Shown here one piece after another: positions 7,431 through 15,108 of a stretch of 15,341 nt of DNA. Positions within the stretch are counted from its first letter, which is position 1; every line of letters starts with the position of its first letter. The position numbers were made by a program, and so were the translations under genes. The DNA lies in NCBI GenBank assembly GCA_041487355.1, contig JBGPND010000122.1:1-15341 (forward strand), given 5' to 3'. A model generated the notes under the pieces. The model saw only the letters and a list, made by a program, of their open reading frames with translations, ran no database searches and was not told the DNA's origin. This stretch comes from JAMXLO01 sp041487355 (GTDB lineage Bacteria > Pseudomonadota > Alphaproteobacteria > Acetobacterales > Acetobacteraceae).

Positions 7431-8957
7431 ATGAAAGTCCGCGCGCAGATCGCCATGGTGCTGAACCTCGACAAGTGCATCGGCTGCCACACCTGTTCGG
7501 TCACCTGCAAGAACGTGTGGACCAGCCGCGACGGCGTCGAATACGCCTGGTTCAACAACGTCGAGACCAAGCCCGGCATCGGCTATCCGAAGAACTGGGA
7601 GAACCAGAAGAAGTGGAACGGCGGCTGGGTACGCCGCCGCAACGGCAGGCTGGAGCCGCGCATGGGTGGCAAGTTCCGTGTCCTGGCCAAGATCTTCGCC
7701 AATCCCGACCTGCCGCAGATCGACGACTACTACGAGCCGTTCACCTTCGACTACGCGCATCTGCAAACCGCGCCGGAGAGCCAGGCGGCGCCGACTGCGC
7801 GGCCACGCTCGCTGATCACCGGCCAGCGGATGGAAAAGATCGAATGGGGTCCGAACTGGGAGGAGATCCTCGGCGGCGAGTTCGCCAAGCGCAGCAAGGA
7901 CACGAACTTCGATGCCGTGGAGAAGGAAATCTACGGCCAGTTCGAGAACACCTTCATGATGTATCTGCCGCGGCTGTGCGAACACTGCCTCAACCCGTCC
8001 TGTGTCGCGGCCTGTCCGTCCGGCTCAATCTACAAGCGCGAAGAGGACGGCATCGTCCTGATCGATCAGGACAAGTGCCGCGGATGGCGGATGTGCGTTG
8101 CCGCCTGCCCGTACAAGAAGATCTACTACAACTGGGAGAGCGGCAAGGCGGAGAAATGCACCTTCTGCTATCCGCGCATCGAGGTCGGCCAGCCGACGGT
8201 TTGTTCGGAGACCTGCGTCGGCCGTATCCGCTATCTCGGCGTGATGCTGTACGACGCCGACCGAATCGAGGAGGCAGCGTCGAAGCAGGACGAGTGCGAT
8301 CTGTACCGCGCCCAGCTCGACATCTTCCTCGATCCGCATGATCCCGCCGTGATCGCCCAGGCGCGCGCCGACGGCGTGCCGGACCTCTGGCTGGAGGCGG
8401 CGCGCAATTCGCCGGTCTACAAGATGGCGATCGACTGGAAGATCGCGTTTCCGCTGCATCCCGAGTTCCGCACCCTGCCGATGGTGTGGTATGTGCCGCC
8501 GCTGTCGCCGATCCAGGCCAAGGCGGAAGCCGGTGAGTTCGGCGTCAACGGCGCCATCCCGGACGTGTCCAAGCTGCGCATCCCGCTGCGTTATCTGGCG
8601 AACCTGCTGACGGCGGGCGAGGAATATCCGATCAGGTTCGCGCTCGAACGCCTGCTGGCGATGCGCGCCTACATGCGTGCCCGCCACGTCGACGGCGTGG
8701 AAGCGACCGCGGTGCTGGAGCAGGTCAATCTCGACCGTGCCACGGTGGAGGACATGTACCGCATACTCGCCCTCGCGGCATACGAAGATCGCTTCGTCAT
8801 CCCCACCACGCATCGCGAATACGCCGAGAACGCCTACGACCTGCGCGGCTCCTGCGGCTTCTCCTTCGGCAACGGCTGCTCCGGCGGTACGTCCGCCACC
8901 AGCCTGTTCGGCAAGCAGAAGCACCGGCACGGCATGAAAGCGAAAGCGGAGGCATGA
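7431..8957 (+). CDS. narH: Respiratory nitrate reductase, beta (iron-sulfur) subunit NarH
   Basis: The 508-aa product passes electrons from NarI hemes to NarG through four clusters. All expected cysteines are present. The first group is Cys16, 19, 22 and 26 (KCIGCHTCSVTC). The second is Cys183, 186, 191 and 195 (LCEHCLNPSCVAAC). The third is Cys216, 222 and 226 with Trp219 in CRGWRMCVAAC, where the tryptophan replaces a cysteine and gives the [3Fe-4S] cluster. The last is Cys243, 246, 258 and 262. The C terminus carries RGSCGFSFGNGCSGG, typical of NarH. ATG 7431 has AAAGGA about 9 nt upstream, just past the palindromic element, so translation must re-initiate here rather than couple to narG. 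Its stop overlaps the narJ start (ATGA). Confidence 0.97.
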   Translation: MKVRAQIAMVLNLDKCIGCHTCSVTCKNVWTSRDGVEYAWFNNVETKPGIGYPKNWENQKKWNGGWVRRRNGRLEPRMGGKFRVLAKIFANPDLPQIDDYYEPFTFDYAHLQTAPESQAAPTARPRSLITGQRMEKIEWGPNWEEILGGEFAKRSKDTNFDAVEKEIYGQFENTFMMYLPRLCEHCLNPSCVAACPSGSIYKREEDGIVLIDQDKCRGWRMCVAACPYKKIYYNWESGKAEKCTFCYPRIEVGQPTVCSETCVGRIRYLGVMLYDADRIEEAASKQDECDLYRAQLDIFLDPHDPAVIAQARADGVPDLWLEAARNSPVYKMAIDWKIAFPLHPEFRTLPMVWYVPPLSPIQAKAEAGEFGVNGAIPDVSKLRIPLRYLANLLTAGEEYPIRFALERLLAMRAYMRARHVDGVEATAVLEQVNLDRATVEDMYRILALAAYEDRFVIPTTHREYAENAYDLRGSCGFSFGNGCSGGTSATSLFGKQKHRHGMKAKAEA

Positions 8958-9607
8958 CGATGCAGACCTTCCGCGTGCTGTCCGCCCTGCTGTGTTATCC
9001 GGAGTCGGAGTTGCTGGACGCGCTGGACGAGTTCACTGCGGTGCTCGATGCCGAGCGCGCATTGCGACCTGCTGCTCGCCGCGCGCTCGACAGCTTCATC
9101 GCCCGGCTGGGCGCGACCGACCTGCTCGACGCGCAGGAGCGCTACGTCGCGCTGTTCGACCGTAACCGCTCGCTGTCGTTGCATCTCTACGAGCACGTGC
9201 ACGGCGAATCGCGCGAGCGCGGCGAGGCGATGGTGCGGCTCGCCGCGCTGTACAAGCTGCACGGGCTGCACGTCGCGGTGAACGAGTTGCCCGACTATCT
9301 GCCGCTCTATCTCGAGTTCCTCTCGCTGCAGCCGGACAAGGCGGCGCACTCGCTCCTGGCCGAGGCGGTGCATGTGATCGTCGCGCTGGCGGACAAGCTG
9401 GAAGCACGCGACAGCCCCTACGCCGCCGTGCTGCGTGCCATCGAAGCACTGGCCGCGCGGCCGGCGGAGGCCGCAGCAGTGCAGGAGGTGCGTGGCAAGC
9501 TCGATCCGGCAGCGGACGATCTGGCCACGCTGGATCGCCAGTGGGAGGACGAGGTGGTGCGCTTCACCGCCGCCGGCCTCGAAGCCACCGCCGCAAGCGG
9601 GAGCTAG
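8954..9607 (+). CDS. narJ: Nitrate reductase molybdenum cofactor assembly chaperone NarJ
   Basis: The 217-aa product belongs to the NarJ/TorD-like all-helical chaperones. These bind apo-NarG in the cytoplasm, allow Mo-bisMGD insertion and hold the enzyme until it docks on NarI. Family motifs are visible: an N-terminal FRVLSALLCYPE, LHLYEHVHGESRERGEAM at residues 76-93, and NELPDYLPLYLEFL at residues 110-123. The last 40 residues are more acidic and variable, as usual. ATG 8954 overlaps the narH stop by 4 nt (ATGA), implying translational coupling. An in-frame ATG two codons on is an alternative start. narI begins 4 nt after the stop. Confidence 0.95.
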   Translation: MTMQTFRVLSALLCYPESELLDALDEFTAVLDAERALRPAARRALDSFIARLGATDLLDAQERYVALFDRNRSLSLHLYEHVHGESRERGEAMVRLAALYKLHGLHVAVNELPDYLPLYLEFLSLQPDKAAHSLLAEAVHVIVALADKLEARDSPYAAVLRAIEALAARPAEAAAVQEVRGKLDPAADDLATLDRQWEDEVVRFTAAGLEATAASGS

Positions 9608-9611
9608 CACG

Positions 9612-10319
9612 ATGCGCGCGACAATGAACCAACTGCTGTTCGGCCTTTACCCCTACGTGGCGATCACCGTGTTCCTGCTCGGCAGCCTGATACGCTTCGA
9701 CCGCGAGCAATACACCTGGCGCTCCGGCTCCTCGCAGTTGCTGCGGCGCAGGCTGTTGGTGGTGGGCAGCAACTGCTTTCACGTCGGCGTGCTGGCGATT
9801 CTGGCCGGCCATTTGGTCGGCCTGCTGACGCCGCACGCAGTTTACACCGGCCTCGGCCTGTCGGTGGAGAACAAGCAGTTGCTGGCGATGGGCGCCGGCG
9901 GCGTGTTCGGCTTGGTGTGTTTCATCGGCCTGACGCTGCTGATCTACCGCCGCCTCACCGATCCGCGCATCCGCGCGACATCGAGCGTGATGGACATCGC
10001 CATCCTGCTGCTGCTGTACGCGCAGCTCATCCTCGGCCTGTCGTCGATCTTCGTCTCTGCCCACCACCTGGATGGCGGCGAGATGCTGAAACTTGCCCGT
10101 TGGGCGCAGCATCTGGTGACGCTGCAGACCGATGCCGCGTCGCTGATCGCCGACGTCGATCCGATCTTCAAGACGCATATCCTGCTTGGGCTGACGATCT
10201 TCCTGATCTTCCCGTTCTCCCGCCTGGTGCACATCTGGTCGGCGCCGGTGGGTTATATCAGTCGTCCCTATCAGGTGGTGCGCCGCCGCGGCGGCGCCGA
10301 TGCGGTGCGAGGCAAATGA
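9612..10319 (+). CDS. narI: Respiratory nitrate reductase, gamma (cytochrome b) subunit NarI
   Basis: The 235-aa product has five predicted membrane helices. It oxidises quinol at the periplasmic side and carries two b-type hemes. The heme ligands are visible: His57 and His67 in NCFHVGVLAILAGHLVG (TM2), and His189 and His207 in FKTHILLG...SRLVHIWSAP (TM5). The 18-residue spacing in TM5 is that of the E. coli protein. The C-terminal tail RPYQVVRRR is basic and cytoplasmic. ATG 9612 has GGGAG upstream inside the narJ end; ATG 9624 (MNQLLFGLYPYV) is a plausible alternative and closer to the usual N terminus. The stop overlaps the start of the next gene by 4 nt. Confidence 0.96.
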   Translation: MRATMNQLLFGLYPYVAITVFLLGSLIRFDREQYTWRSGSSQLLRRRLLVVGSNCFHVGVLAILAGHLVGLLTPHAVYTGLGLSVENKQLLAMGAGGVFGLVCFIGLTLLIYRRLTDPRIRATSSVMDIAILLLLYAQLILGLSSIFVSAHHLDGGEMLKLARWAQHLVTLQTDAASLIADVDPIFKTHILLGLTIFLIFPFSRLVHIWSAPVGYISRPYQVVRRRGGADAVRGK

Positions 10320-11101
10320 TGCAGGACATCGTGGTCAACGGCATGGCGATCACCGAGCAGGCGATCGCCGCCGAGATGCAGTTCCACCCCGCGGACAACC
10401 AACAGGAAGCCTGGCGGCAGGCCACCACGGCGCTGGCGATCCGCGTGCTGCTGCTGCAGGAGGCGGAGCGCCTCGGCATCACTGGCGGCGAACCGGAGGC
10501 CGACGAAGGCCCGGAGGAAGCGCTGATCCGCGCCTTGCTCGCGCACGAAGTTCGCACGCCGGAACCGGACGAGGCGGTCTGCCGTCGCTACTTCACCGCC
10601 AATCGCGCCCGCTTCCGCAGTCCCGACGTTTACGAAGCGGCGCACATCCTGTTCCCCGCCGCGCCGGAGGACGCCGCCGCCCGGACGAAGGCGAAGGATG
10701 CGGCGGAGCACACGCTGGCCGTCCTCAAGGATGCGCCGCAACGCTTCGCCATGCTGGCGCGCGACACATCAGCCTGTCCGTCCGGCGCCAATGGCGGGCT
10801 GCTCGGCCAGCAGAGCCGTGGCGACCTCGTGCCGGAGATCGAAAGCTTCATCATGGCGCTGGAGGAAGGGCAGATCTGCCCGGTGCCGGTCATGAGCCGC
10901 TACGGCGCGCACGTGCTCCGTCTCGATCATCGTGTCGCGGGCGCCGATCTGCCGTATGAAGCGGTGGCGGAGATGGTGGCGCGGCATCTCGCCACGCACT
11001 CCTGGCAGCGTGCGGTCAGCCAGTATCTCCGCGTGCTTGCCGGGCGTGCGATGATCAAGGGCTTTGCCCTGGACGGGGCGGAGACGCCGCTGGTGCAGTG
11101 A
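10316..11101 (+). CDS. PpiC-type (parvulin) peptidyl-prolyl isomerase of the nar operon
   Basis: The 261-aa product has an N-terminal helical region (about 1-100, NifM/SurA-like) and a parvulin domain at about 105-205. The parvulin part shows AAHILFP, FAMLARDTSACPSGANGGLLG, the RGDLVPEIE loop, and YGAHVLRLD. No signal peptide or lipobox is seen, so it should act in the cytoplasm. Parvulin genes directly after narI are known from Pseudomonas and other denitrifiers, and a role in folding or maturing NarGHI is inferred from that context. E. coli lacks it in its nar operons. The start ATG 10316 overlaps the narI stop (ATGA), with a second ATG immediately after. It is the last gene of the operon. 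Bases 11102-11347 after it show no clear factor-independent terminator. Confidence 0.9.
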   Translation: MMQDIVVNGMAITEQAIAAEMQFHPADNQQEAWRQATTALAIRVLLLQEAERLGITGGEPEADEGPEEALIRALLAHEVRTPEPDEAVCRRYFTANRARFRSPDVYEAAHILFPAAPEDAAARTKAKDAAEHTLAVLKDAPQRFAMLARDTSACPSGANGGLLGQQSRGDLVPEIESFIMALEEGQICPVPVMSRYGAHVLRLDHRVAGADLPYEAVAEMVARHLATHSWQRAVSQYLRVLAGRAMIKGFALDGAETPLVQ

Positions 11102-11347
11102 AGCGCCGCGAAGCGTGTGACCCGGATCAGCCTGTCCGTGGATGGCGGGGAGGCGTTCCATCGCAGCACCTGGCGGAGGGTGTCCGTCCAGACTACCTCC
11201 CTCCCGGTTCTATGTGGTCCACGAGACTCTGAAGACTCCTTGCTGAATCCTTGATCCTTTCGATAATACGGATTGTTAACGTCCGTTCATCTCCGATACA
11301 AGTCACGCTTGGTCTGAAGTCACCCCTCCGAGAGCGCCCTTGCAAAT

Positions 11348-11363
11348 CGCACATTCGTGTGCG
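11348..11363. promoter_or_regulatory. Perfect palindrome CGCACA-TTCG-TGTGCG at the hicA start, possible operator
   Basis: A 6-4-6 inverted repeat lies between a -35-like TTGCAA (11340-11345) and a -10-like TATAGG (about 11365-11370), a 19-bp spacing. It therefore sits inside a possible hicAB promoter. HicB antitoxins repress their own operons by binding palindromes at the promoter, so this is a candidate HicB operator. As RNA it would form a UUCG tetraloop hairpin, which is the alternative reading. Confidence 0.45.
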
Positions 11364-11589
11364 GTATAGGGACGCGACCGGGGCGGAACTCGTTAGGGCA
11401 CTGAGGCGGCTGGCCAAGGCCCGACAACTTTGCTTCGAATACGAGGCGCGTCGGGGCAAAGGTAGCCATGGTCAGTTGCTGTTCGGCGACAAGCTGACGA
11501 CGATCAAGGACCTCAAGAAGGAGATCGGCCCAGGGCTTCTGCACGACATGCTGAAGCAATTGGGCCTGAAGATGGATGACCTGCCCTGA
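11359..11589 (+). CDS. hicA: HicA-type mRNA interferase toxin (start uncertain)
   Basis: The product is a small basic protein of the HicA/YcfA family, which cleaves mRNA using a conserved histidine. Recognisable parts are TGAELVRALRRLAK, FEYEARRGKGSHGQLLFGD with the catalytic-type His in GSHG (residue 37 from this start), TTIKD, and KKEIGPGLLHDMLKQLG. The core is complete and fits a family size of about 60-80 aa. The start is unclear. The homologous region should begin near TGAEL, but no ATG, GTG or TTG stands there. The nearest in-frame start is GTG 11359, which has no ribosome site and lies inside the palindrome. ATG 11251 would add 36 unrelated residues. hicB follows after 29 nt. Confidence 0.75.
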   Translation: MRYRDATGAELVRALRRLAKARQLCFEYEARRGKGSHGQLLFGDKLTTIKDLKKEIGPGLLHDMLKQLGLKMDDLP

Positions 11590-11618
11590 CGTTGTCGGGG
11601 CAAGGTAGGAGTTGTGCC

Positions 11619-12044
11619 ATGCGGTTTGTTTATCCCTACACCGTCCGTCAGTCCGAAGATGGCGCGTGGCAGGTTCGTTTTCCTGACGTGCCCGAGGCTC
11701 TGACCGAGGGCGAAACCGAAGCTGAAGCTCACGCTCTGGCCACTGATGCGTTGCTGGCCGCGTTTGGTGGCCTCGCGAAACTGAGGCGGCTACTTCCGAC
11801 GCCATCTCCCGATGGACAATTTTTTGTTGTCGTGCCGATGCTCCAGTCGGCGAAGCTGGCCCTCTACCAGGCGATGCGCGAACAGGGTCTGAACAACGTC
11901 ACCCTGGCGCGCAAGCTTGGCAAGCAGGAGAACGAGGTCCGGCGGATGCTCGATCTCGACCACGAGACGAAGATCGGCTCACTCGAAAACGCGCTATGGC
12001 ACTTGGGCAAGCAGCTCGCGAGCGAGGTTCGTCAGGCGGCGTGA
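11619..12044 (+). CDS. hicB: HicB-type antitoxin with C-terminal helix-turn-helix
   Basis: The 141-aa product has the HicB N-terminal fold at about 1-60, shown by YTVRQSEDGAWQVRFPDVPEALTEGETEAEA, a degraded RNase H-like domain that binds the toxin. From about residue 75 follows a DNA-binding HTH: AKLALYQAMREQGLNNVTLARKLGKQENEVRRML, then SLENALWHLGKQL. It should neutralise HicA and repress the pair. ATG 11619 has TAGGAG 8 nt upstream, a better ribosome site than anything at hicA, consistent with antitoxin being made in excess. The order toxin then antitoxin is typical for hicAB. Confidence 0.88.
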   Translation: MRFVYPYTVRQSEDGAWQVRFPDVPEALTEGETEAEAHALATDALLAAFGGLAKLRRLLPTPSPDGQFFVVVPMLQSAKLALYQAMREQGLNNVTLARKLGKQENEVRRMLDLDHETKIGSLENALWHLGKQLASEVRQAA

Positions 12045-12543
12045 AGCCGTAAACGGGGGTGCGCCTTAGGCTCAAAGGGGGCGTGCAACGGCGTCCTGCC
12101 CCCGCGCGGCGACGCTTGAAATGCCGGGAACTCCGGAAATCATGTTCAACCCAGACCGGGGATGGTCGATCTGGGACTATCTCAGCCGTCCAAAAAAGTC
12201 TGGTGCCCTTCGCCCCGGACCGCGACGCTTGATGGCGCTGCCACGCTTGCCTGCCGTGCCACTCGCGGTCAACGCCTGCGGTGTTTGCGGGTGAATTTGT
12301 GGGTGACGTGCGGTGTCCGGTCCATAAATCCAGCGATTACAACATGATAGGATGTACATCTGGCGGAGGGGTGACTGTCGACTACGTTCGTCAAGCTATT
12401 GATTTCGTGAGCCTACAAAACCGGATTCACCCCACCGATACCCGGCTTGATACCCGATATGTGTGAGTCATCGCTGATTTGGGTCAGCGGGATACGGGTT
12501 GGCCATTGCAGTCCCGTAATGGGTGATCGCGGGTGGCCGCGCC
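12045..12543. other. About 500 bp without a convincing gene; one doubtful small ORF
   Basis: A 57-codon frame with ATG at 12121 runs to TGA 12292-12294. It starts MPGTPEIMFNPDRGWS and continues IWDYLSRPKKSGALRPG. There is no ribosome site and no family match I know, so I treat it as doubtful. From about 12300 onward base composition is less GC-biased. The string TGGCGGAGGGGTG at 12361-12373 resembles the complement of a CCA-ended tRNA 3' tail, but no tRNA body is attached. The region probably consists of decayed mobile DNA leading into the IS256-like relic. Confidence 0.4.
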
Positions 12544-12700
12544 ATGAAGTACGCCGGCAAGATCCAACGTCGCATTGCTCCGCCTGTGTCGGCACTGTCT
12601 TCTCCCAGGACGATGCCGACGCGGCGGGCAAGCAATGGTACCAGATGGCCGAATAGGCCAAGCCACGGGTCCGCAGGCTCACCGCCTGCTGGGTGACCGA
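12544..12700 (+). pseudogene. IS256-family (mutator-type) transposase remnant
   Basis: Three pieces line up with the middle of IS256-family transposases. ATG 12544 onward reads MKYAGKIQRRIAP in one frame. After a frameshift, codons from 12588 read VGTVFSQDDADAAGKQW then YQMAE up to TAG 12654-12656. Beyond the stop the frame continues AKPRVRRLTA. In intact relatives, as I remember them, this stretch is roughly F(A/S)Q-DDAEAA-QWR-VADQLRPKVPKL, so the TAG replaces the CAG of DQ. At least one frameshift and one nonsense change, and the absence of the N-terminal part and the downstream (EIKRRT) part, show it is dead. Its edges cannot be placed. Confidence 0.6.
12673..12689. repeat. Small inverted repeat GCAGGC-TCACC-GCCTGC
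   Basis: A perfect 6-5-6 stem lies about 50 bp past the stop of the AtuA-type operon on the reverse strand. It could end or stabilise that transcript, but no U tract follows it in either direction, so a factor-independent terminator is not supported. Confidence 0.3.
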
Positions 12701-12737
12701 TTTTAGTCGAGGTACGAGGCGGAGTAGTAAGCGAGGA

Positions 12738-13073
12738 TTACGAAGCGGGCGCGCCTTCGTTGTGGCCGGGCAGGGTGATCGTGAGCATCAGCGCGCTCAG
12801 GCTCTTGCCATGCGGGTCGATGGCCAGCGATCGGGTGACACCACCCCCCAGCGCGTTTTCGATGACAAAGTTCAACGCCCGCAGTTGCGGCAGTTCATAG
12901 CGGCGCACCGGGCCAGGGGTGAGATGGCCGAAATGCGCCAGCACCCGTTCGGGCGTGAGTTCGCGCTGCAGCACCTGCCAGCCCTCGTCATTATAGGCGG
13001 TGACGGAGATGTTGGAGGTGTTGCCCTTGTCCCCGGCGCGGGCATGGCCGAGGTCATAGACGCGGATGCTCAT
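12738..13073 (-). CDS. Small AtuA-associated protein (AtuA-like ferredoxin-fold domain)
   Basis: The 111-aa product starts MSIRVYDLGHARAGDKGNTS, the hallmark AR-GDKG(N/D) start of the small domain that accompanies AtuA. It continues NISVTAYNDEGWQVLQRELT, then VRRYELPQLRALNFVIENALGGGVTRSLAIDPHGKSL. In other bacteria this domain is either fused to the C terminus of AtuA or encoded directly after it, as here. Its biochemical role is not established. The ATG overlaps the stop of the upstream atuA-type gene by 4 nt, which implies coupled translation and probably a complex. Start 13073 is preferred over longer frames because the conserved motif begins there. Confidence 0.85.
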   Translation of the reverse strand: MSIRVYDLGHARAGDKGNTSNISVTAYNDEGWQVLQRELTPERVLAHFGHLTPGPVRRYELPQLRALNFVIENALGGGVTRSLAIDPHGKSLSALMLTITLPGHNEGAPAS

Positions 13074-14422
13074 GGGGCGCGCTCCATGACGATTTCCGGC
13101 TTCACCCAGTCGCGCGGGATCAGCACGGATTTCACCGCCAGGATCTGCCTGGCGCCGAAATTGATGCCGCCGCCGGCACCGGTCGGGCCTTGCATGTGCA
13201 GGCTGCGCACTTCCGCGCCCACTGCCTCCGCGGCTTTCTTGTCCGGCGTCCGCGCGGCGATGCGCAGGCGCACCTCGTAGGGTTCCGGGCACAGGCTGGC
13301 ATCGTTCCCGTGCAGGGAGTTCATGCCGATCAGATCGACGCGCATTTCCTCGTAGGTGAGGCCGCGGCGGTGCAGGCGTTCCTTCACCACCTCAATCCCC
13401 AGCTTGGCGCGGGCCAGCGCATTGATGCCGGCAAAGCCCATCTCGCCGGACCCCATATAGCCGTCGAAATAACCCACGACGACCTTGTAGGTGGGCGTGC
13501 GCGGTTTCCCCCGCGCGCCGCTTAAGGCGACGCGGTCCTTTTCGACCTGGCGGAATGTCACAGCGGAGGCATCCAGCACGCAGTCGGGCGTGATGTAGGC
13601 GGTGGGGTCGTGCATTTCGTAGAGGAGTTGTTCGGTGCACGTGGCGATGTCGAGCCGCCCACCGGAACCGGGGGTTTTCGAAACCTCGACGCGCCCATCC
13701 GACCACACATCGGCCAGCGGATAGCCTAGGCCGGCGAGGTCCTCGACCTCCTTCTTGCCTGGATCGGCGAAGCAACCGCCGGTGAGCTGGCCGGAGCATT
13801 CGAGCAGGTGGCCGGCGAGCGTACCGTTGGCGAGTTTCGGGTAGTCGTCATACGACCAGCCGAATGCGTGCAGCATCGGGCCGAGGAACAGGGCGGGATC
13901 GGCAACGCGGCCGGTGATGACCAGATCGGCGCCGGTGGCGAAACCCTGCGCCACCACGTCCGCGCCGAGATAGGCATTGGCGGAAGCCATGCGCGGCAAC
14001 AGCGATTCCAGCGGCGCGCCATCCTCCATCAATGGCAGCTCGGGATGCGCACGCATGATGTCGGTGACTTCATCGCCCTGCACCACGGCGCATGCGTAGT
14101 CCGGGCAGCCCCAATCGGGCGCATGTTTGCGCAGGATGCGCGCCGCCCCCATCGGGTTGGCCGCCCCCATGTTGGTGACGATCCTGATACCGCGTTGCAA
14201 CGCCGGCGGCATGATCGCTTCCATGCGCTCCAGCAGCACTGGTGTGTAACCCTTGGCCGGGTCCTTGGCGCGATCGAGGGTTTCGCGGGCAATGGTGCGT
14301 TCGGCCAGGCATTCCATGGCGAGATAATCGAGTTCGCCGTGCTCGACGATCTCCACGCCGGGCGGAATGCGGTCGTCGGCAAAGCCGGCTCCACAGCCGA
14401 TTCTGATCTTGTTACGTGCCAT
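13070..14422 (-). CDS. AtuA-family protein (acyclic terpene utilisation type, PF07287)
   Basis: The 450-aa product opens with KIRIGCGAGFADDR and contains the family's conserved blocks: ELDYLAMECLAERTIA, RIVTNMGAANPMGAAR, GADLVITGRVADPALFLGP, TGGCFADPG, and the C-terminal GPTGAGGGINFGAR. AtuA proteins occur in citronellol/geraniol catabolism in Pseudomonas, but many homologues stand with other acyl-CoA carboxylation or degradation genes. Here there is no carboxylase, dehydrogenase or regulator nearby, so the substrate is open. ATG 14422 fits the family N terminus and has AGGGGG only 4 nt upstream. ATG 14440 is an alternative, with AAGGA further upstream. It is co-transcribed with the small partner gene, which overlaps its stop. 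No frameshift or internal stop is seen. Confidence 0.88.
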   Translation of the reverse strand: MARNKIRIGCGAGFADDRIPPGVEIVEHGELDYLAMECLAERTIARETLDRAKDPAKGYTPVLLERMEAIMPPALQRGIRIVTNMGAANPMGAARILRKHAPDWGCPDYACAVVQGDEVTDIMRAHPELPLMEDGAPLESLLPRMASANAYLGADVVAQGFATGADLVITGRVADPALFLGPMLHAFGWSYDDYPKLANGTLAGHLLECSGQLTGGCFADPGKKEVEDLAGLGYPLADVWSDGRVEVSKTPGSGGRLDIATCTEQLLYEMHDPTAYITPDCVLDASAVTFRQVEKDRVALSGARGKPRTPTYKVVVGYFDGYMGSGEMGFAGINALARAKLGIEVVKERLHRRGLTYEEMRVDLIGMNSLHGNDASLCPEPYEVRLRIAARTPDKKAAEAVGAEVRSLHMQGPTGAGGGINFGARQILAVKSVLIPRDWVKPEIVMERAP

Positions 14423-14890
14423 GGATCCCCCTATCGGCATTCATGATATTCGTCCTTCCCGAACATAGTCCAATAGCTGCCTCGCTGGGCTACAGCGCGC
14501 GGTGCTCGGCGGCCCTGTCATCTCTGGCTAAGGCAGCCAGTCTGGATGTGTTGCCTCCGGCCGCGAACCTGGGTCCCAGTTTTGTTGGAGAGTAAGATCC
14601 TGATCAGGTACTGATACACAGTCTGAGCTTGGGCATCGAAGCATGGGGGAACGCTGAGGACTGTGCGGACGCAAACCGCTCTTACCAATCTCAGCCGGAC
14701 AGAGAAACGGCCCGAGCGAAGTCGCTCTGCATAGTCAGCTCCATCTCTCGGACATCCTCAAGCAGCCTTCGGATTCTGGCTGCGTCGACAGACACATTGT
14801 TCGATACGCGTACAGGAAGGGCAGGGGCGTCCGACACGATAGTGCATTTGTGTCAATTCACACTGACGAGCCATACACCGCGACTCGCCG
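14423..14890. other. Intergenic region upstream of the AtuA operon; one doubtful small reverse ORF
   Basis: This stretch should hold the promoter of the reverse-strand AtuA operon, but I could not fix one. CCTGATCAGG at 14599-14608 is a 10-bp perfect palindrome. On the reverse strand a 48-codon frame from GTG 14837 to TGA 14691-14693 reads VSDAPALPVRVSNNVSVDAA, then RIRRLLEDVREMELTMQSDF. It looks protein-like but has no ribosome site and no family I recognise. It may be a fragment of a lost gene. Confidence 0.35.
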
Positions 14891-14896
14891 GACTGC

Positions 14897-14966
14897 GCCC
14901 CGGGGCAAGGGGCTCGTCGGGCTCATCATCTGAAGGCCGCAGGTTCAAATCGTGGGCACGCAACCA
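14897..14966 (+). pseudogene. tRNA-fMet-like relic (3' half with CAT anticodon and CCA end)
   Basis: The last 48 bases (14919-14966) line up without gaps with the 3' half of an alphaproteobacterial initiator tRNA as I remember it, with about 40 of 48 identical. GGGCTCAT gives anticodon CAT in a CTCATCA loop, GAAGG follows the anticodon arm, GCAGGTTCAAAT is the T-arm start, and CGCAACCA is the end. The anticodon stem still pairs using G-U pairs. The T stem is broken by two mismatches (GCAGG versus CGTGG), and the 5' half, including the acceptor 5' strand, is largely unrecognisable. It is therefore unlikely to be a working tRNA. Confidence 0.6.
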
Positions 14967-15003
14967 CTTATGCCGAACGTAAGCGTCCGGTGAGCCCCGT
15001 GGC

Positions 15004-15108
15004 TCAGGCGGCGTTGCGCTGATCCAGCCGAGTACGGATGCCGGTCAAGTTCCACGGCAGCAGCTCGTGCACATACCTGACCGGATGATCGGCGATGCGT
15101 TGGAGGAC
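15004..15108 (-). pseudogene. IS66-family transposase TnpC, C-terminal fragment
   Basis: Read on the reverse strand, the last 34 or so codons before TGA 15004-15006 give SVLQRIADHPVRYVHELLPW then NLTGIRTRLDQRNAA. This is the IS66 TnpC tail: (T/D)VLxRIADHP, a short linker, then the ELLPWN motif. The rest of TnpC is replaced at about 15109 by the end of an IS3-type element. Confidence 0.8.

Noticed and set aside
11102..11250. Possible terminator after the nar operon
   Set aside because: Only weak, interrupted stems (GGAGGG...CCTCCC) and no U tract; not enough to call.
12361..12373. TGGCGGAGGGGTG resembling the complement of a tRNA 3' end, with a similar string (CTGGCGGAGGGTG) near 11170
   Set aside because: No T arm, anticodon arm or 5' acceptor strand can be fitted around either string, and the match between them is too short to call a direct repeat flanking hicAB.
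13808..14446. A 212-codon forward frame antisense to the AtuA gene
   Set aside because: Shadow of the well-conserved AtuA reading frame; no family features.
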